DNA from: SIG565 sp045594065
GTDB taxonomy: Bacteria > Bacillota > Clostridia > Oscillospirales > Acutalibacteraceae
Length of the DNA: 51,988 bases
Assembly: GCA_045594065.1 (NCBI GenBank)
Contig: JAZNXU010000045.1
Location: 1-51,988 of the forward strand
Direction: 5' to 3'
The position numbers and the translations under genes are program-made. Under the pieces are notes generated by a model, which made no database searches, had not been told where the DNA came from, and was given only the letters and a program-made list of their open reading frames with translations. Shown here piece by piece: positions 21,541-29,910 of the stretch. Every line of letters begins with the position of its first letter. Positions within the stretch are counted from its first letter, which is position 1.

Positions 21541-22065
21541 CTAATCTCTCCAATTTAAAAGATTTTTGAGCTTAATGTTCTTGCTTATTATCTGTACAAG
21601 CAGTGTGTTAACAAAAATACCGCATATTGCTTGAAAAATATTTCCGGGAATTGCTGCAGCAGCACCAACCCCATAACCTAATACAAAGCATTCATATAAA
21701 AAATATCCAACAATCATTATTGCCTCAGCGATAATTCCGAAAACCAAAAGCTTAAAAATAGAATATTTATCCTTAGTTTTAATGAAAAGGAATGAAACAA
21801 CTAAAGCCATTACTCCTTTAATAACAAAGGTTGCCGGTGCATAGGTGAAATATCCAAAAAGTATATCTGCAAGTGCAGAGCCAAGACCTGCTGCGAGAAA
21901 GCCGTAAACCGGTCCCAAAGCAATACCGCTTAGTAGAACAAAGCAGTCACCCATATTTATGTACCCACCTGTTACAACAACGGGAATCTGTATTAAAAAA
22001 GTTGCAACACATATTATCGCGGCAAATAGTGCCGCAGTTACGGGTTTAAAAATTTTATTATTCAC
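21541..22065 (-). CDS. ECF transporter S component, substrate unknown
   Basis: 174 residues with about six membrane helices and the S-component features of energy-coupling-factor vitamin importers: an Ala-rich first helix for the ECF contact and the loop GGYINMGDCFVLL followed by GPVYGFLAAGLGSALAD. The sequence style resembles the COG4720 type S proteins (HmpT-like), but I cannot assign the substrate. It depends on an EcfAAT module encoded elsewhere. It is placed 11 nt after the DAHP synthase gene, so an aromatic or cofactor substrate is possible. No riboswitch precedes it. Confidence 0.8.
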   Translation of the reverse strand: MNNKIFKPVTAALFAAIICVATFLIQIPVVVTGGYINMGDCFVLLSGIALGPVYGFLAAGLGSALADILFGYFTYAPATFVIKGVMALVVSFLFIKTKDKYSIFKLLVFGIIAEAIMIVGYFLYECFVLGYGVGAAAAIPGNIFQAICGIFVNTLLVQIISKNIKLKNLLNWRD

Positions 22066-22076
22066 AAAATCAACTC

Positions 22077-23120
22077 CTACAATATATCGGCTATGTCAAG
22101 AATTAGTCTTTCTGTCTTCTCCCAACCAAGACACGGGTCGGTAATGGACTGACCGTATGTATTACCGCCGACCTTTTGGCATCCGTCAACCAAGTAGCTT
22201 TCAATCATAAAGCCCTTAACAAGATTTTTTATATCATCTGAATGGCGACAGCTATGTAAAACCTCTTTACATATTCTTATCTGCTCTAAATATTGCTTTC
22301 CGGAATTTGAGTGGTTAGTATCAATAATAACGCACGGATTTTTGTATTTTGAAGCATCGTATATACCGCAGAGTCGTATTAAATCCTCAAAGTGGTAGTT
22401 CGGAAATGCCTGACCGAATTCATTAACATATCCGCGTAATATTGCGTGAGCGTGCTCGTTTCCATGAGATTTAACCTCCCAACCTCTGTAAATAAAGGTA
22501 TGAGAGCTTTGGGCAGCTTTAATGGCATTTAACATTACTGAATAGTCGCCGCTTGTTGGGTTTTTCATACCCACAGGTATACCCAGACCGCTTGCAGTAA
22601 GGCGGTGTTGCTGATCTTCAACTGAACGAGCACCAACGGCAACATATGACAGTAAATCTGACAAATAACGATGATTTTCGGGATAAAGCATTTCATCCGC
22701 GCAGGTAAACCCTGTATTGGTAATAACATCGATATGCATTTTGCGGATTGAAATTAAGCCGTTGAGCATATCAGGCGCACCCTCAGGGTTAGGCTGATGA
22801 AGCATACCTTTATAACCCTCTCCTGTTGTACGCGGTTTATTGGTGTAAATACGCGGGATAATAAAAATCTTGTCCTTTACCCTCTCCTGCAGTTCGCGAA
22901 GCTTCGTAATATACTCCATAACGGAATCATAACGGTCTGCAGAACAGGGACCGATAATAAGCATTAATTTATCTGACTTACCTTCAAAGATGTTTTTAAT
23001 TTCAGCATCGCGTTCTTTTTTTATGTTTACATATTCCTCTGGTAGGCTGAATTTTCTTTTGATCTGTGCGGGTACAGGGAGCTTTCGTGTAAAATCCATA
23101 TTCATAATTTCCATAATCAT
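22077..23120 (-). CDS. 3-deoxy-7-phosphoheptulonate (DAHP) synthase, class I
   Basis: Condenses phosphoenolpyruvate and erythrose-4-phosphate, the first shikimate-pathway step. 347 residues of the AroF/AroG/AroH type, with LMLIIGPCSADR (about 53-64), PRIYTNKPRTTGEGYKG, GARSVEDQQHR and the C-terminal IDTNHSNSGK metal and substrate region. The first ATG (23120) overlaps the tyrA stop; the ATG two codons later (23114) is better spaced from GGAGGG and may be the real start. Which amino acid inhibits it cannot be read. Confidence 0.93.
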   Translation of the reverse strand: MIMEIMNMDFTRKLPVPAQIKRKFSLPEEYVNIKKERDAEIKNIFEGKSDKLMLIIGPCSADRYDSVMEYITKLRELQERVKDKIFIIPRIYTNKPRTTGEGYKGMLHQPNPEGAPDMLNGLISIRKMHIDVITNTGFTCADEMLYPENHRYLSDLLSYVAVGARSVEDQQHRLTASGLGIPVGMKNPTSGDYSVMLNAIKAAQSSHTFIYRGWEVKSHGNEHAHAILRGYVNEFGQAFPNYHFEDLIRLCGIYDASKYKNPCVIIDTNHSNSGKQYLEQIRICKEVLHSCRHSDDIKNLVKGFMIESYLVDGCQKVGGNTYGQSITDPCLGWEKTERLILDIADIL

Positions 23121-23989
23121 TTACCCTCCATTACATTTTTATTGAAAAGCTTTCGGCGTGCAGTGGAGCGCCTCATCATATCTTTAATACCCTGTGCATT
23201 ATTTTCTTTAATATAATCCTTTAATTTTATGAAATCCTTTTCGAAAAGCTCCATCATATTTAAAAGAGGTTCTTTGTTAAGTAAGAATAACTCAGACCAC
23301 ATATTTTCGTTAATATTCGCAATTCTCGTGAGGTCACGGAAAGAGTCACCTGTATAATCCTCCAAGTGTTCCGCTTCGTTGCAGGTCATAAGGCAAACTG
23401 CAATACAGTGAGCAAGCTGGGAAAGAAAAGCAATCATATTATCGTGCTCGGCAGCAGATAATTCCGAAATGCGCGAAAACTTTAAAATTTTACCAATTGC
23501 TTTGCAAATTTTTATGCTCTCGGGCTTGTTTTTATCGGTAGGAACTACAATATAGTTGGCACCGTAAAAAATCTTTTCATCGCTATTCTCTACACCGTAC
23601 ACCTCCCTACCTGCCATTGGGTGAGCAGCAATAAACTCTAAATCATCTCTTAAAACAGAATCTATTTCATTTATTACCGATTGCTTAACACCTGTGACAT
23701 CGGTGATTATGGTTCCGCTTTTAATGAGGTGTTGATTTTCCTTTATCCAATCTACAAAAACGCGCGGATAAAGTGCGAAAATTATAATATCTGCAGCAGA
23801 AATAAGTTCTGAATTAACCTCTGCTGAGCCATTGTCGATTATATTGTTTTTGAGCGCGTAATCAATTGCGGACTGCTTATCAGAAAGCGCATAAACGGTA
23901 TATCCCGCTTTTTTCAAGCCTTTTGCATAGCTACCGCCCATTAAACCTAAGCCCACAATTAAAAACTTTGTATTAAAACTAATCTGCAC
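23117..23989 (-). CDS. tyrA: Prephenate dehydrogenase
   Basis: Converts prephenate to 4-hydroxyphenylpyruvate with NAD(P), the tyrosine branch. 290 residues. The Rossmann motif GLGLMGGSYAKGLK is at about 13-26, AHPMAGRE with the catalytic histidine is near 125, and the all-helical C-terminal dimer domain contains SQLAHCIAV and TGDSFRDLTRIA. There is no chorismate mutase or ACT domain, so feedback control would lie elsewhere. It overlaps aroA by 11 nt and the DAHP synthase gene by 4 nt. Confidence 0.94.
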   Translation of the reverse strand: MQISFNTKFLIVGLGLMGGSYAKGLKKAGYTVYALSDKQSAIDYALKNNIIDNGSAEVNSELISAADIIIFALYPRVFVDWIKENQHLIKSGTIITDVTGVKQSVINEIDSVLRDDLEFIAAHPMAGREVYGVENSDEKIFYGANYIVVPTDKNKPESIKICKAIGKILKFSRISELSAAEHDNMIAFLSQLAHCIAVCLMTCNEAEHLEDYTGDSFRDLTRIANINENMWSELFLLNKEPLLNMMELFEKDFIKLKDYIKENNAQGIKDMMRRSTARRKLFNKNVMEGK

Positions 23990-25202
23990 TAAGGGTCACT
24001 CCAATTCCAAGAGAAGAAATTTTATCGAAAAAGTCGGGGAAGCTTTTTGAAACAGCTTGCGCCCCGTTGATTTTACCGCCAAAGCGCGAAAGCAGAACGG
24101 CTAATGACATAACAATTCTATGGTCATTATGACCACATAAAACCTCCTGCGGCTTATGTAGCTCGGTGTTTTTTACAACAATCGTATTGTCACTGACAAT
24201 AAGCTCTGCACCAAATTTAGAAAGCTCGGTCTTCATAACCTCACCGCGGTCACTTTCTTTCATTTTCAGGCGTTTTGTACCGGTAAATGTAGCTCCTTGA
24301 TAGAACGCGGCAACTGCAAATAATATAGGTGCTAAATCGGGACAATTAGTGATGTCAAGTGTAGGCGTACCGTTTTTAATTGCACTGAAATATTCAAAAA
24401 AGACCTTATCACCTTGAAAGCTTTCCATATTAAGACCTTTAATATTAACATTATTACCAAGCATATTAAATGCCTGATAAAATGCGGCGTTTGAGAAATC
24501 ACCCTCAACGGTAGCATCGGTAGCTAAATATGTTTGATTGCCGAATATGATTATTTCGTTATTTTCGTTAAAGACAACCTTAACACCGAAAATTTCAAGC
24601 GCGGCTACTGTTAAATCAATGTAAGAGCGGCTTTCCAGCTTACCGGTGATGATAATTTTGCTATCTCCCTCAAGCTGTGGGAGAGCAAATAATAATCCAC
24701 TTATAAATTGGCTGCTTATGTTACCAGGGATTATATATTCGCCACTTTTGAGTTGCCCATGCACGGTTAAACCACTTTGAGTTTTTTCAAACCTAATGCC
24801 AGAGCTTTTACAAATATCTTCATAAACAGTAAGCGGTCTTGAAAATAGATAGTCAGACCCCGTGAGCGTACACTCTTTACCGGATAACAGCATAAGAGGA
24901 ATCATAAATCGAAGAGTACTGCCACTTTCCCTACAATTTGCTTGTATCGCTTTATCTGTTTTTGCAGAGTTAATCCCGATAACATTTACAAAATCGTTCT
25001 CAAATGAAAATTCAGCACCCAAAGCAGTAAGGCAATCAATAGTTGCTAAAATATCTTCTGAGCGCGCTATATTGTAGATTTTGCTGTTCCCTTTCGATAA
25101 AGCGGCACATATAAGCATTCTATGCGCCATACTTTTTGAGGGAGGCGCAACTACTTCGCCGCACGCGTTTGAAACTTTAATTTCAGCAACCAAATAATTC
25201 AC
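23979..25202 (-). CDS. aroA: 5-enolpyruvylshikimate-3-phosphate synthase
   Basis: Adds enolpyruvate from PEP to shikimate-3-phosphate. 407 residues; motifs PPSKSMAHRMLICAAL (about 21-36), RESGSTLRFMIPL (about 90), GDFSNAAF, RLKMKESDR and GHNDHRIVMSLAVL. It is slightly shorter than the usual 420-430 but complete at both ends. It starts 5 nt after the aroE-aroK fusion. Confidence 0.95.
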   Translation of the reverse strand: MNYLVAEIKVSNACGEVVAPPSKSMAHRMLICAALSKGNSKIYNIARSEDILATIDCLTALGAEFSFENDFVNVIGINSAKTDKAIQANCRESGSTLRFMIPLMLLSGKECTLTGSDYLFSRPLTVYEDICKSSGIRFEKTQSGLTVHGQLKSGEYIIPGNISSQFISGLLFALPQLEGDSKIIITGKLESRSYIDLTVAALEIFGVKVVFNENNEIIIFGNQTYLATDATVEGDFSNAAFYQAFNMLGNNVNIKGLNMESFQGDKVFFEYFSAIKNGTPTLDITNCPDLAPILFAVAAFYQGATFTGTKRLKMKESDRGEVMKTELSKFGAELIVSDNTIVVKNTELHKPQEVLCGHNDHRIVMSLAVLLSRFGGKINGAQAVSKSFPDFFDKISSLGIGVTLSAD

Positions 25203-25207
25203 CTCAC

Positions 25208-26437
25208 TTAAAAATTTTTAAGAATTTCATTACCTGTAATTTCTGGGCTAATAACCTTAACCTTTTTGTCGCAGGTAGAATTATAAATATCAATTCTTTC
25301 GTTATACCGTTTAATAATTGATTCTTTTGAATTTGCCAGCGGGCGGTCATCAGTAGGAATAAGCTCTGAAAGCTCACGGTCCAAAAAGAAAACAATACCG
25401 TTATGCTTTAGGCTATAAATATTTTGTTCCTTTAGTATTGCTCCGCCGCCTGTAGAAATGATTGCACCGTTTTTAAGCGATATTTCGGAAATTACTTCGC
25501 TCTCAATCTCACGGAAGCCCTCTTCACCGAGTTCTGCGAAAATATCTTTAATTTCCCTGCCGGTTTTCTCGATTACAAGGGTATCGGTATCAAAAAACTC
25601 TCTACCGGTCGCTTCGGCAAGATACTTTCCTATAGTGCTTTTACCGGAAGCGGGCATACCCGTTAGAACGATATTACGCTTTTTAGAAACAAGCTCATTG
25701 TAAATTTTATCGGTAACATCGGTTGAAAACTCTTTGCCTGTGAAATATCCTGCAGCTAAAACCGCCTGAGATACAAGCATATACAGCCCCCCGATTGCAG
25801 GTATGCCACGCTTTTCAGCCGAAATAACTAAATCTGTTTTCAGCGGATTGTAAACGACATCAACAACTAATTCAAGGACACTGAAATCATCAATGGAAAT
25901 AACGCTGCCATTGACATTAGGATACATTCCAACAGGTGTTGTATTAACAATAACAGCGGCATCAGTATGATATTTTAACGCATCTTCGTATGAGATTTTA
26001 GTATCATTAGGAAACAAACTTACAACATAAATTTCTTGTGCATTTAAGTGCTCAAGTACAGCGTAAGCGGCACGGCTTGCACCGCCGTCACCTAAAAGGA
26101 GGACCTTTTTACCTGCTAGAGAATCGGTATACTTTCTAAAAAGTGATAAAAGTCCTCCAAAATCGGTGTTATAACCGTATAGTTTGCCGTTATTATTAAC
26201 AACAGTATTAACAGCGCCGATTTTTGATGCTGCCTCATCAATATAGTCAAGAAAAGGCATAACCGTTTGCTTATATGGAATAGTTACATTGATTCCGCAA
26301 AATTCCCTACTCTCAATAAAAGCTTTAACCTCTTCGCGGGGAATTTCTTTAAGCTCATATTCATAATCGGCAATTTTACCGTGAATTTCGGCGGAAAAAC
26401 TATGTCCTAACTTTTCACCAATCAATCCGTATTTCAT
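25208..26437 (-). CDS. Fused shikimate dehydrogenase and shikimate kinase
   Basis: 409 residues carrying two consecutive shikimate-pathway enzymes. AroE (about 1-240) shows GHSFSAEIH, NVTIPYK with the catalytic lysine, NTDFGG and the NADP motif GDGGASRA. AroK (about 248-409) shows Walker A GMPASGKST, DTDTLVIEK, GEEGFREIE and ISTGGGA. The fusion joins steps 4 and 5 of the pathway in one polypeptide; no stop or frameshift separates the parts, and a short linker lies near residue 245. It lies 9 nt after aroB. Confidence 0.95.
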   Translation of the reverse strand: MKYGLIGEKLGHSFSAEIHGKIADYEYELKEIPREEVKAFIESREFCGINVTIPYKQTVMPFLDYIDEAASKIGAVNTVVNNNGKLYGYNTDFGGLLSLFRKYTDSLAGKKVLLLGDGGASRAAYAVLEHLNAQEIYVVSLFPNDTKISYEDALKYHTDAAVIVNTTPVGMYPNVNGSVISIDDFSVLELVVDVVYNPLKTDLVISAEKRGIPAIGGLYMLVSQAVLAAGYFTGKEFSTDVTDKIYNELVSKKRNIVLTGMPASGKSTIGKYLAEATGREFFDTDTLVIEKTGREIKDIFAELGEEGFREIESEVISEISLKNGAIISTGGGAILKEQNIYSLKHNGIVFFLDRELSELIPTDDRPLANSKESIIKRYNERIDIYNSTCDKKVKVISPEITGNEILKNF

Positions 26438-26446
26438 TGCTTTCTC

Positions 26447-27439
26447 CTATAGTAAATCACTCAGCTGTGAAATGGTCTTACTTTGAATTTCAAAACTGCC
26501 CACTTCGGGTACATATATCACCGAAATGCTGTTTTGAGTCGATTTTTTATCGTGACTTAAAGCTTCAACAATATCTTCCTTGCAGTAAGATATTTCTGTG
26601 GGTAAATTCAGCTTTTCAAGCACCGAAACAAGCCTTGTGCGCACATTTTCCGAGCACATATAAAGCATTCCTAGAGCCACGCATTCACCGTGGTATAATT
26701 CGCCCATTTTTGTACTCTCAATTCCGTGACCGATAGTATGACCGAAGTTAAGTATCTTTCGAAGTCCGTTTTCTTTTTCGTCCTGCTCTACAACATATCG
26801 CTTAACGCAGAGTGAACGGATAATAATATCATCAATATTCTCTTCAATAACACCGTTTTCAAAGAGTTCAAACAGTTCTTTATCGGAAGTAAGACCCATT
26901 TTTACCGCCTCAGCAAGTCCGTTAGAAATTTGTCTAGCAGGTAGTGTCTTTAGTACATCTGGGTCAATTAAAACTCGCTTGGGCTGATAAAATGCGCCTA
27001 TAATGTTTTTTATTCCCTCAAAATTGATTGCAACCTTGCCACCGATGGAAGAGTCAACTTGAGATAATACCGTTGTAGGAATATTATAAAAATCTATTCC
27101 GCGCATATAGCTTGACGCGGCAAATCCTGATAAATCGCCAACGACACCGCCACCAACAGCTACAACACAATCTTTACGCGTAAAATTATTCTTAAGCATT
27201 GCGGCACATAGGTGTTGTAGGGTACTAAAGCTCTTAGAGTCCTCCCCTTGCTCGACGGTTACTATGTGTGCTTCTTTACATTGAGCGGCCACGGTTTTTG
27301 CATAAATTTCGGGCACACCTGTATCAGTAACAACTAAAACCTTGCGGTTTAAGTTAAGAAGCTCACTAACTTGTGCGAGAATGCCGCGCTGTACAATAAT
27401 ATCGTAGCTATCAGCACCTAAATTCATTTTTATGGTCAT
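26447..27439 (-). CDS. aroB: 3-dehydroquinate synthase
   Basis: Cyclises DAHP to 3-dehydroquinate using NAD and a divalent metal. 330 residues, somewhat shorter than the usual 350-360. Motifs: EQGEDSKS, VAVGGGVVGDLSGFAAS (about 93-109), PTTVLSQVDSSIGGKVAIN, AEAVKMGL and the metal-binding LNFGHTIGHGIE and LYHGECVALGM. It is in the aromatic operon, 15 nt after pheA. Confidence 0.95.
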   Translation of the reverse strand: MTIKMNLGADSYDIIVQRGILAQVSELLNLNRKVLVVTDTGVPEIYAKTVAAQCKEAHIVTVEQGEDSKSFSTLQHLCAAMLKNNFTRKDCVVAVGGGVVGDLSGFAASSYMRGIDFYNIPTTVLSQVDSSIGGKVAINFEGIKNIIGAFYQPKRVLIDPDVLKTLPARQISNGLAEAVKMGLTSDKELFELFENGVIEENIDDIIIRSLCVKRYVVEQDEKENGLRKILNFGHTIGHGIESTKMGELYHGECVALGMLYMCSENVRTRLVSVLEKLNLPTEISYCKEDIVEALSHDKKSTQNSISVIYVPEVGSFEIQSKTISQLSDLL

Positions 27440-27454
27440 TTTGACACCACCGAA

Positions 27455-28561
27455 TTATTTTAAATCAATATGGTTATAGAAAGAGCCTACAACCCTTAGC
27501 TTGTCACACAGAGGAGAAAGCTCACTAAGCATTTTTTTACCGTCCTCGGTGTTTAAGTTACCCTCAAGCTCAACATAAAAATAATATTTCCAAAGAAGCT
27601 CCTTATACGAGCGACTTCTCAGCATTCTCATATTAAAGCCGTAATTACCGATAATGTTAATAGCTTTTGCAAGGGCGCCGGCATCGTTACGAACAGCAAA
27701 TACAAGCACCGAATGATTATCGGGTTTGTTGGTAGTTTTTATATGCTGTGAGCGAGATAACACCGCAAATCTCGTCGTATTTAGATGATTTTCGTTGATA
27801 TTGGTTTCGAGCACTTCAAGGCCGTATAATTCGGCAGTTTCTGTGCTTGCAATGGCGGCAATAGACTTGTCCCCCATTTCGGCAACTCTTTGAGCTGCAA
27901 TAGCGGTGTTTTCACACATTTGTGCAACAAGGTTATGCTTCTTTATGTAGGGATCGCATTGCTCTAAAGCTTGAATGTGACTCATAACTTTCTTAATATC
28001 AGAAATTTTAGCGTCATTAACACCTAAAAGGTTTTGGGAAACCGATAGTTCGTAAATTCCGTTAATGTAAAGGCTACCGGCGAAAATAAGGTCAATTACC
28101 TGACCTACCTCACCTGCCGTACTGTTTTCCATTGGAAGAACGGCACAATCACAATCTCCGCTAACAACTGCATTATAAGCGGCAGTGAAGTTAGGAAATG
28201 CAACAAGTGAACTGTCAGGAAAAATTTTTCCTGCGGCAATGTGTGCAAAGGCTCCCTCAACACCGCTATAGGCAACCTTCATTCCCTGTAAAATACTACT
28301 TTGGTAATTTCGGGAAATCTTCATAACATCCCTTAAAAAATTTACATAGTATTTTTTAATTTCGTCTTTTTCTATATAGGATGAATTATTTTCAATAATA
28401 GCTTCTTCACGCGAAGCATCATATATTGGCAGGCCGTTTTCTTTTTTGTAATCGGCTACCATTTCTGCGGCAAGCATTCTTTCTTCAAAAAGCTTTGCCA
28501 TTTTTTTGTCAATTTTATTTATTTGCTCTCTGGCAATATCAAGTTTGTTCATTTTATTCAC
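27455..28561 (-). CDS. pheA: Bifunctional chorismate mutase / prephenate dehydratase
   Basis: 368 residues with three domains. The AroQ chorismate mutase is at about 1-88 (LDIAREQINKIDKKMAKLFEER is the typical first helix, here read in two halves). The prephenate dehydratase at about 94-270 has VAYSGVEGAFAH and LNTTRFAVL with the conserved Thr-Arg-Phe. A C-terminal ACT domain, about 283-365, probably binds phenylalanine for feedback. It makes phenylpyruvate, which the preceding aminotransferase could convert. It overlaps that gene by 8 nt. Confidence 0.94.
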   Translation of the reverse strand: MNKMNKLDIAREQINKIDKKMAKLFEERMLAAEMVADYKKENGLPIYDASREEAIIENNSSYIEKDEIKKYYVNFLRDVMKISRNYQSSILQGMKVAYSGVEGAFAHIAAGKIFPDSSLVAFPNFTAAYNAVVSGDCDCAVLPMENSTAGEVGQVIDLIFAGSLYINGIYELSVSQNLLGVNDAKISDIKKVMSHIQALEQCDPYIKKHNLVAQMCENTAIAAQRVAEMGDKSIAAIASTETAELYGLEVLETNINENHLNTTRFAVLSRSQHIKTTNKPDNHSVLVFAVRNDAGALAKAINIIGNYGFNMRMLRSRSYKELLWKYYFYVELEGNLNTEDGKKMLSELSPLCDKLRVVGSFYNHIDLK

Positions 28562-29747
28562 CTTTGTTATATAGCTCAGCTAATTTTTTAAACGCCGGTA
28601 AAGAACGTTCTATTTGGTCGGTTGAAACACAGTAGGATATTCTTACATAACCCGGATATCCGAAACTGTCACCGGGAACTAAAAGTAATTCAAATTTTTT
28701 AGCATTTTCACAGAATGCACCCGCATCTTCTTCAAGCGCCTTAAGAAACAGGTAAAAAGCACCGTCGGGGCGAGCAACGGTAAAACCAAACTCTGATAGG
28801 TTTTCAAGTAAAATATCGCGATTTTTCTTGTAAACCGAAATATCAGAGGTTTTACCAATGCAATGCGGAATAAGCTTTTGGAATAGCGTTGGAGCGCATA
28901 CGAAGCCTAATGCTCTGCCAGCACCGCAAACAGCATCAAATAAATCGCTACAGGCGGTGGATTTATTACTAATAAGAATATACCCTATTCTTTCTCCGGG
29001 GAGTGATAATGATTTACTAAATGAATAACATACAACAGTATTATCATAATAATTAGGGACAAAGGGTACTTCAATATCATCGTATACAAGCTCTCTATAT
29101 GGCTCGTCGGCGATTACATAAATATCTCTGCCTAATTTATTAGATGCCTCGTTAAGAGTATTAGCTAGCTTTTCAATTGTTTCTTTTGAAAATACTACAC
29201 CCGAGGGATTGCAGGGAGAATTAATTATAACGGCTTTAGTATTCTTGGTAATGGCTGCTTTTAGTGCGTCAAAATCAATTTGAAAATCTTCTTCATTACA
29301 CTTTACTACTACGCACTTAGCACCTGCTGCCTCAATAAATACCTTGTATTCTGGAAAAAACGGGGCAAAAACTATAATCTCATCCTCAGGCTCAACAAGT
29401 GCTTTAATGGTAATTGTTAAAGAAGCTGCTGCACCGACGGTAAGATAAATGTTCGCGGGAGAAAATTCAGTACTGTATAGGCTGTTCAAGTAATCGGCAA
29501 TACATTTTCTAACACCGATATCACCGGGGGCAGAAGTATAACCGTGTAGCGAAACACTATCCTCGTTTTGCAAAAGCTTAATGAGCGCTTGATTAACTTC
29601 GTCTGGTGCGGGTACGCTGGGATTACCAAGACTAAAATCAAAAACATTTTCGCGACCTATTTCCGCTGCACGCTTATTTCCGTATTCAAACATTTCGCGA
29701 ATAACAGAGCGTACCTGACCGAGCTGTAACATATCATTTGAAAACAT
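28554..29747 (-). CDS. PLP-dependent aminotransferase, class I/II
   Basis: 397-residue fold-type I aminotransferase. The PLP lysine is in CYSFSKSLSLPGERIGY, with SPCNPSGVV before it and the carboxylate-binding arginine in GYVRISYC. As the first gene of the aromatic operon it is likely to transaminate phenylpyruvate and hydroxyphenylpyruvate. Aspartate or other specificity cannot be excluded. Start ATG 29747 with GGGG upstream; the leader is only about 30 nt. Confidence 0.9.
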   Translation of the reverse strand: MFSNDMLQLGQVRSVIREMFEYGNKRAAEIGRENVFDFSLGNPSVPAPDEVNQALIKLLQNEDSVSLHGYTSAPGDIGVRKCIADYLNSLYSTEFSPANIYLTVGAAASLTITIKALVEPEDEIIVFAPFFPEYKVFIEAAGAKCVVVKCNEEDFQIDFDALKAAITKNTKAVIINSPCNPSGVVFSKETIEKLANTLNEASNKLGRDIYVIADEPYRELVYDDIEVPFVPNYYDNTVVCYSFSKSLSLPGERIGYILISNKSTACSDLFDAVCGAGRALGFVCAPTLFQKLIPHCIGKTSDISVYKKNRDILLENLSEFGFTVARPDGAFYLFLKALEEDAGAFCENAKKFELLLVPGDSFGYPGYVRISYCVSTDQIERSLPAFKKLAELYNKGE

Positions 29748-29784
29748 ATTTTTACCCCATATTCAATGTATTTAATAATATTTA

Positions 29785-29813
29785 AGTATACTCCCAACAT
29801 TTTTTGTTGTCAA
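29785..29813 (-). promoter_or_regulatory. Promoter of the aromatic operon
   Basis: Minus-strand TTGACA (29808-29813) and TATACT (29785-29790) with a 17-bp spacer. The expected start is about 30 nt before the aminotransferase ATG, leaving no room for a T-box. It should serve all nine genes to 20994, since the genes are separated by at most 15 nt. Confidence 0.88.
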
Positions 29814-29851
29814 TATTTTTCATACTAAATAAATAATATAAAATAAATAAG

Positions 29852-29880
29852 TTGACATAACGGTTATAAAATATTAAAAT
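29852..29880 (+). promoter_or_regulatory. Promoter of the phosphoglucomutase gene
   Basis: TTGACA (29852-29857) and TAAAAT (29875-29880) with a 17-bp spacer, divergent from the aromatic promoter. Confidence 0.82.
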
Positions 29881-29910
29881 TAAAATAGTAAATTTTAGGA
29901 GGTTGTTACT

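Noticed and set aside
29748..29800. T-box or leader-peptide attenuator of the aromatic operon
   Set aside because: The leader is about 30 nt, too short for a T-box specifier and antiterminator.
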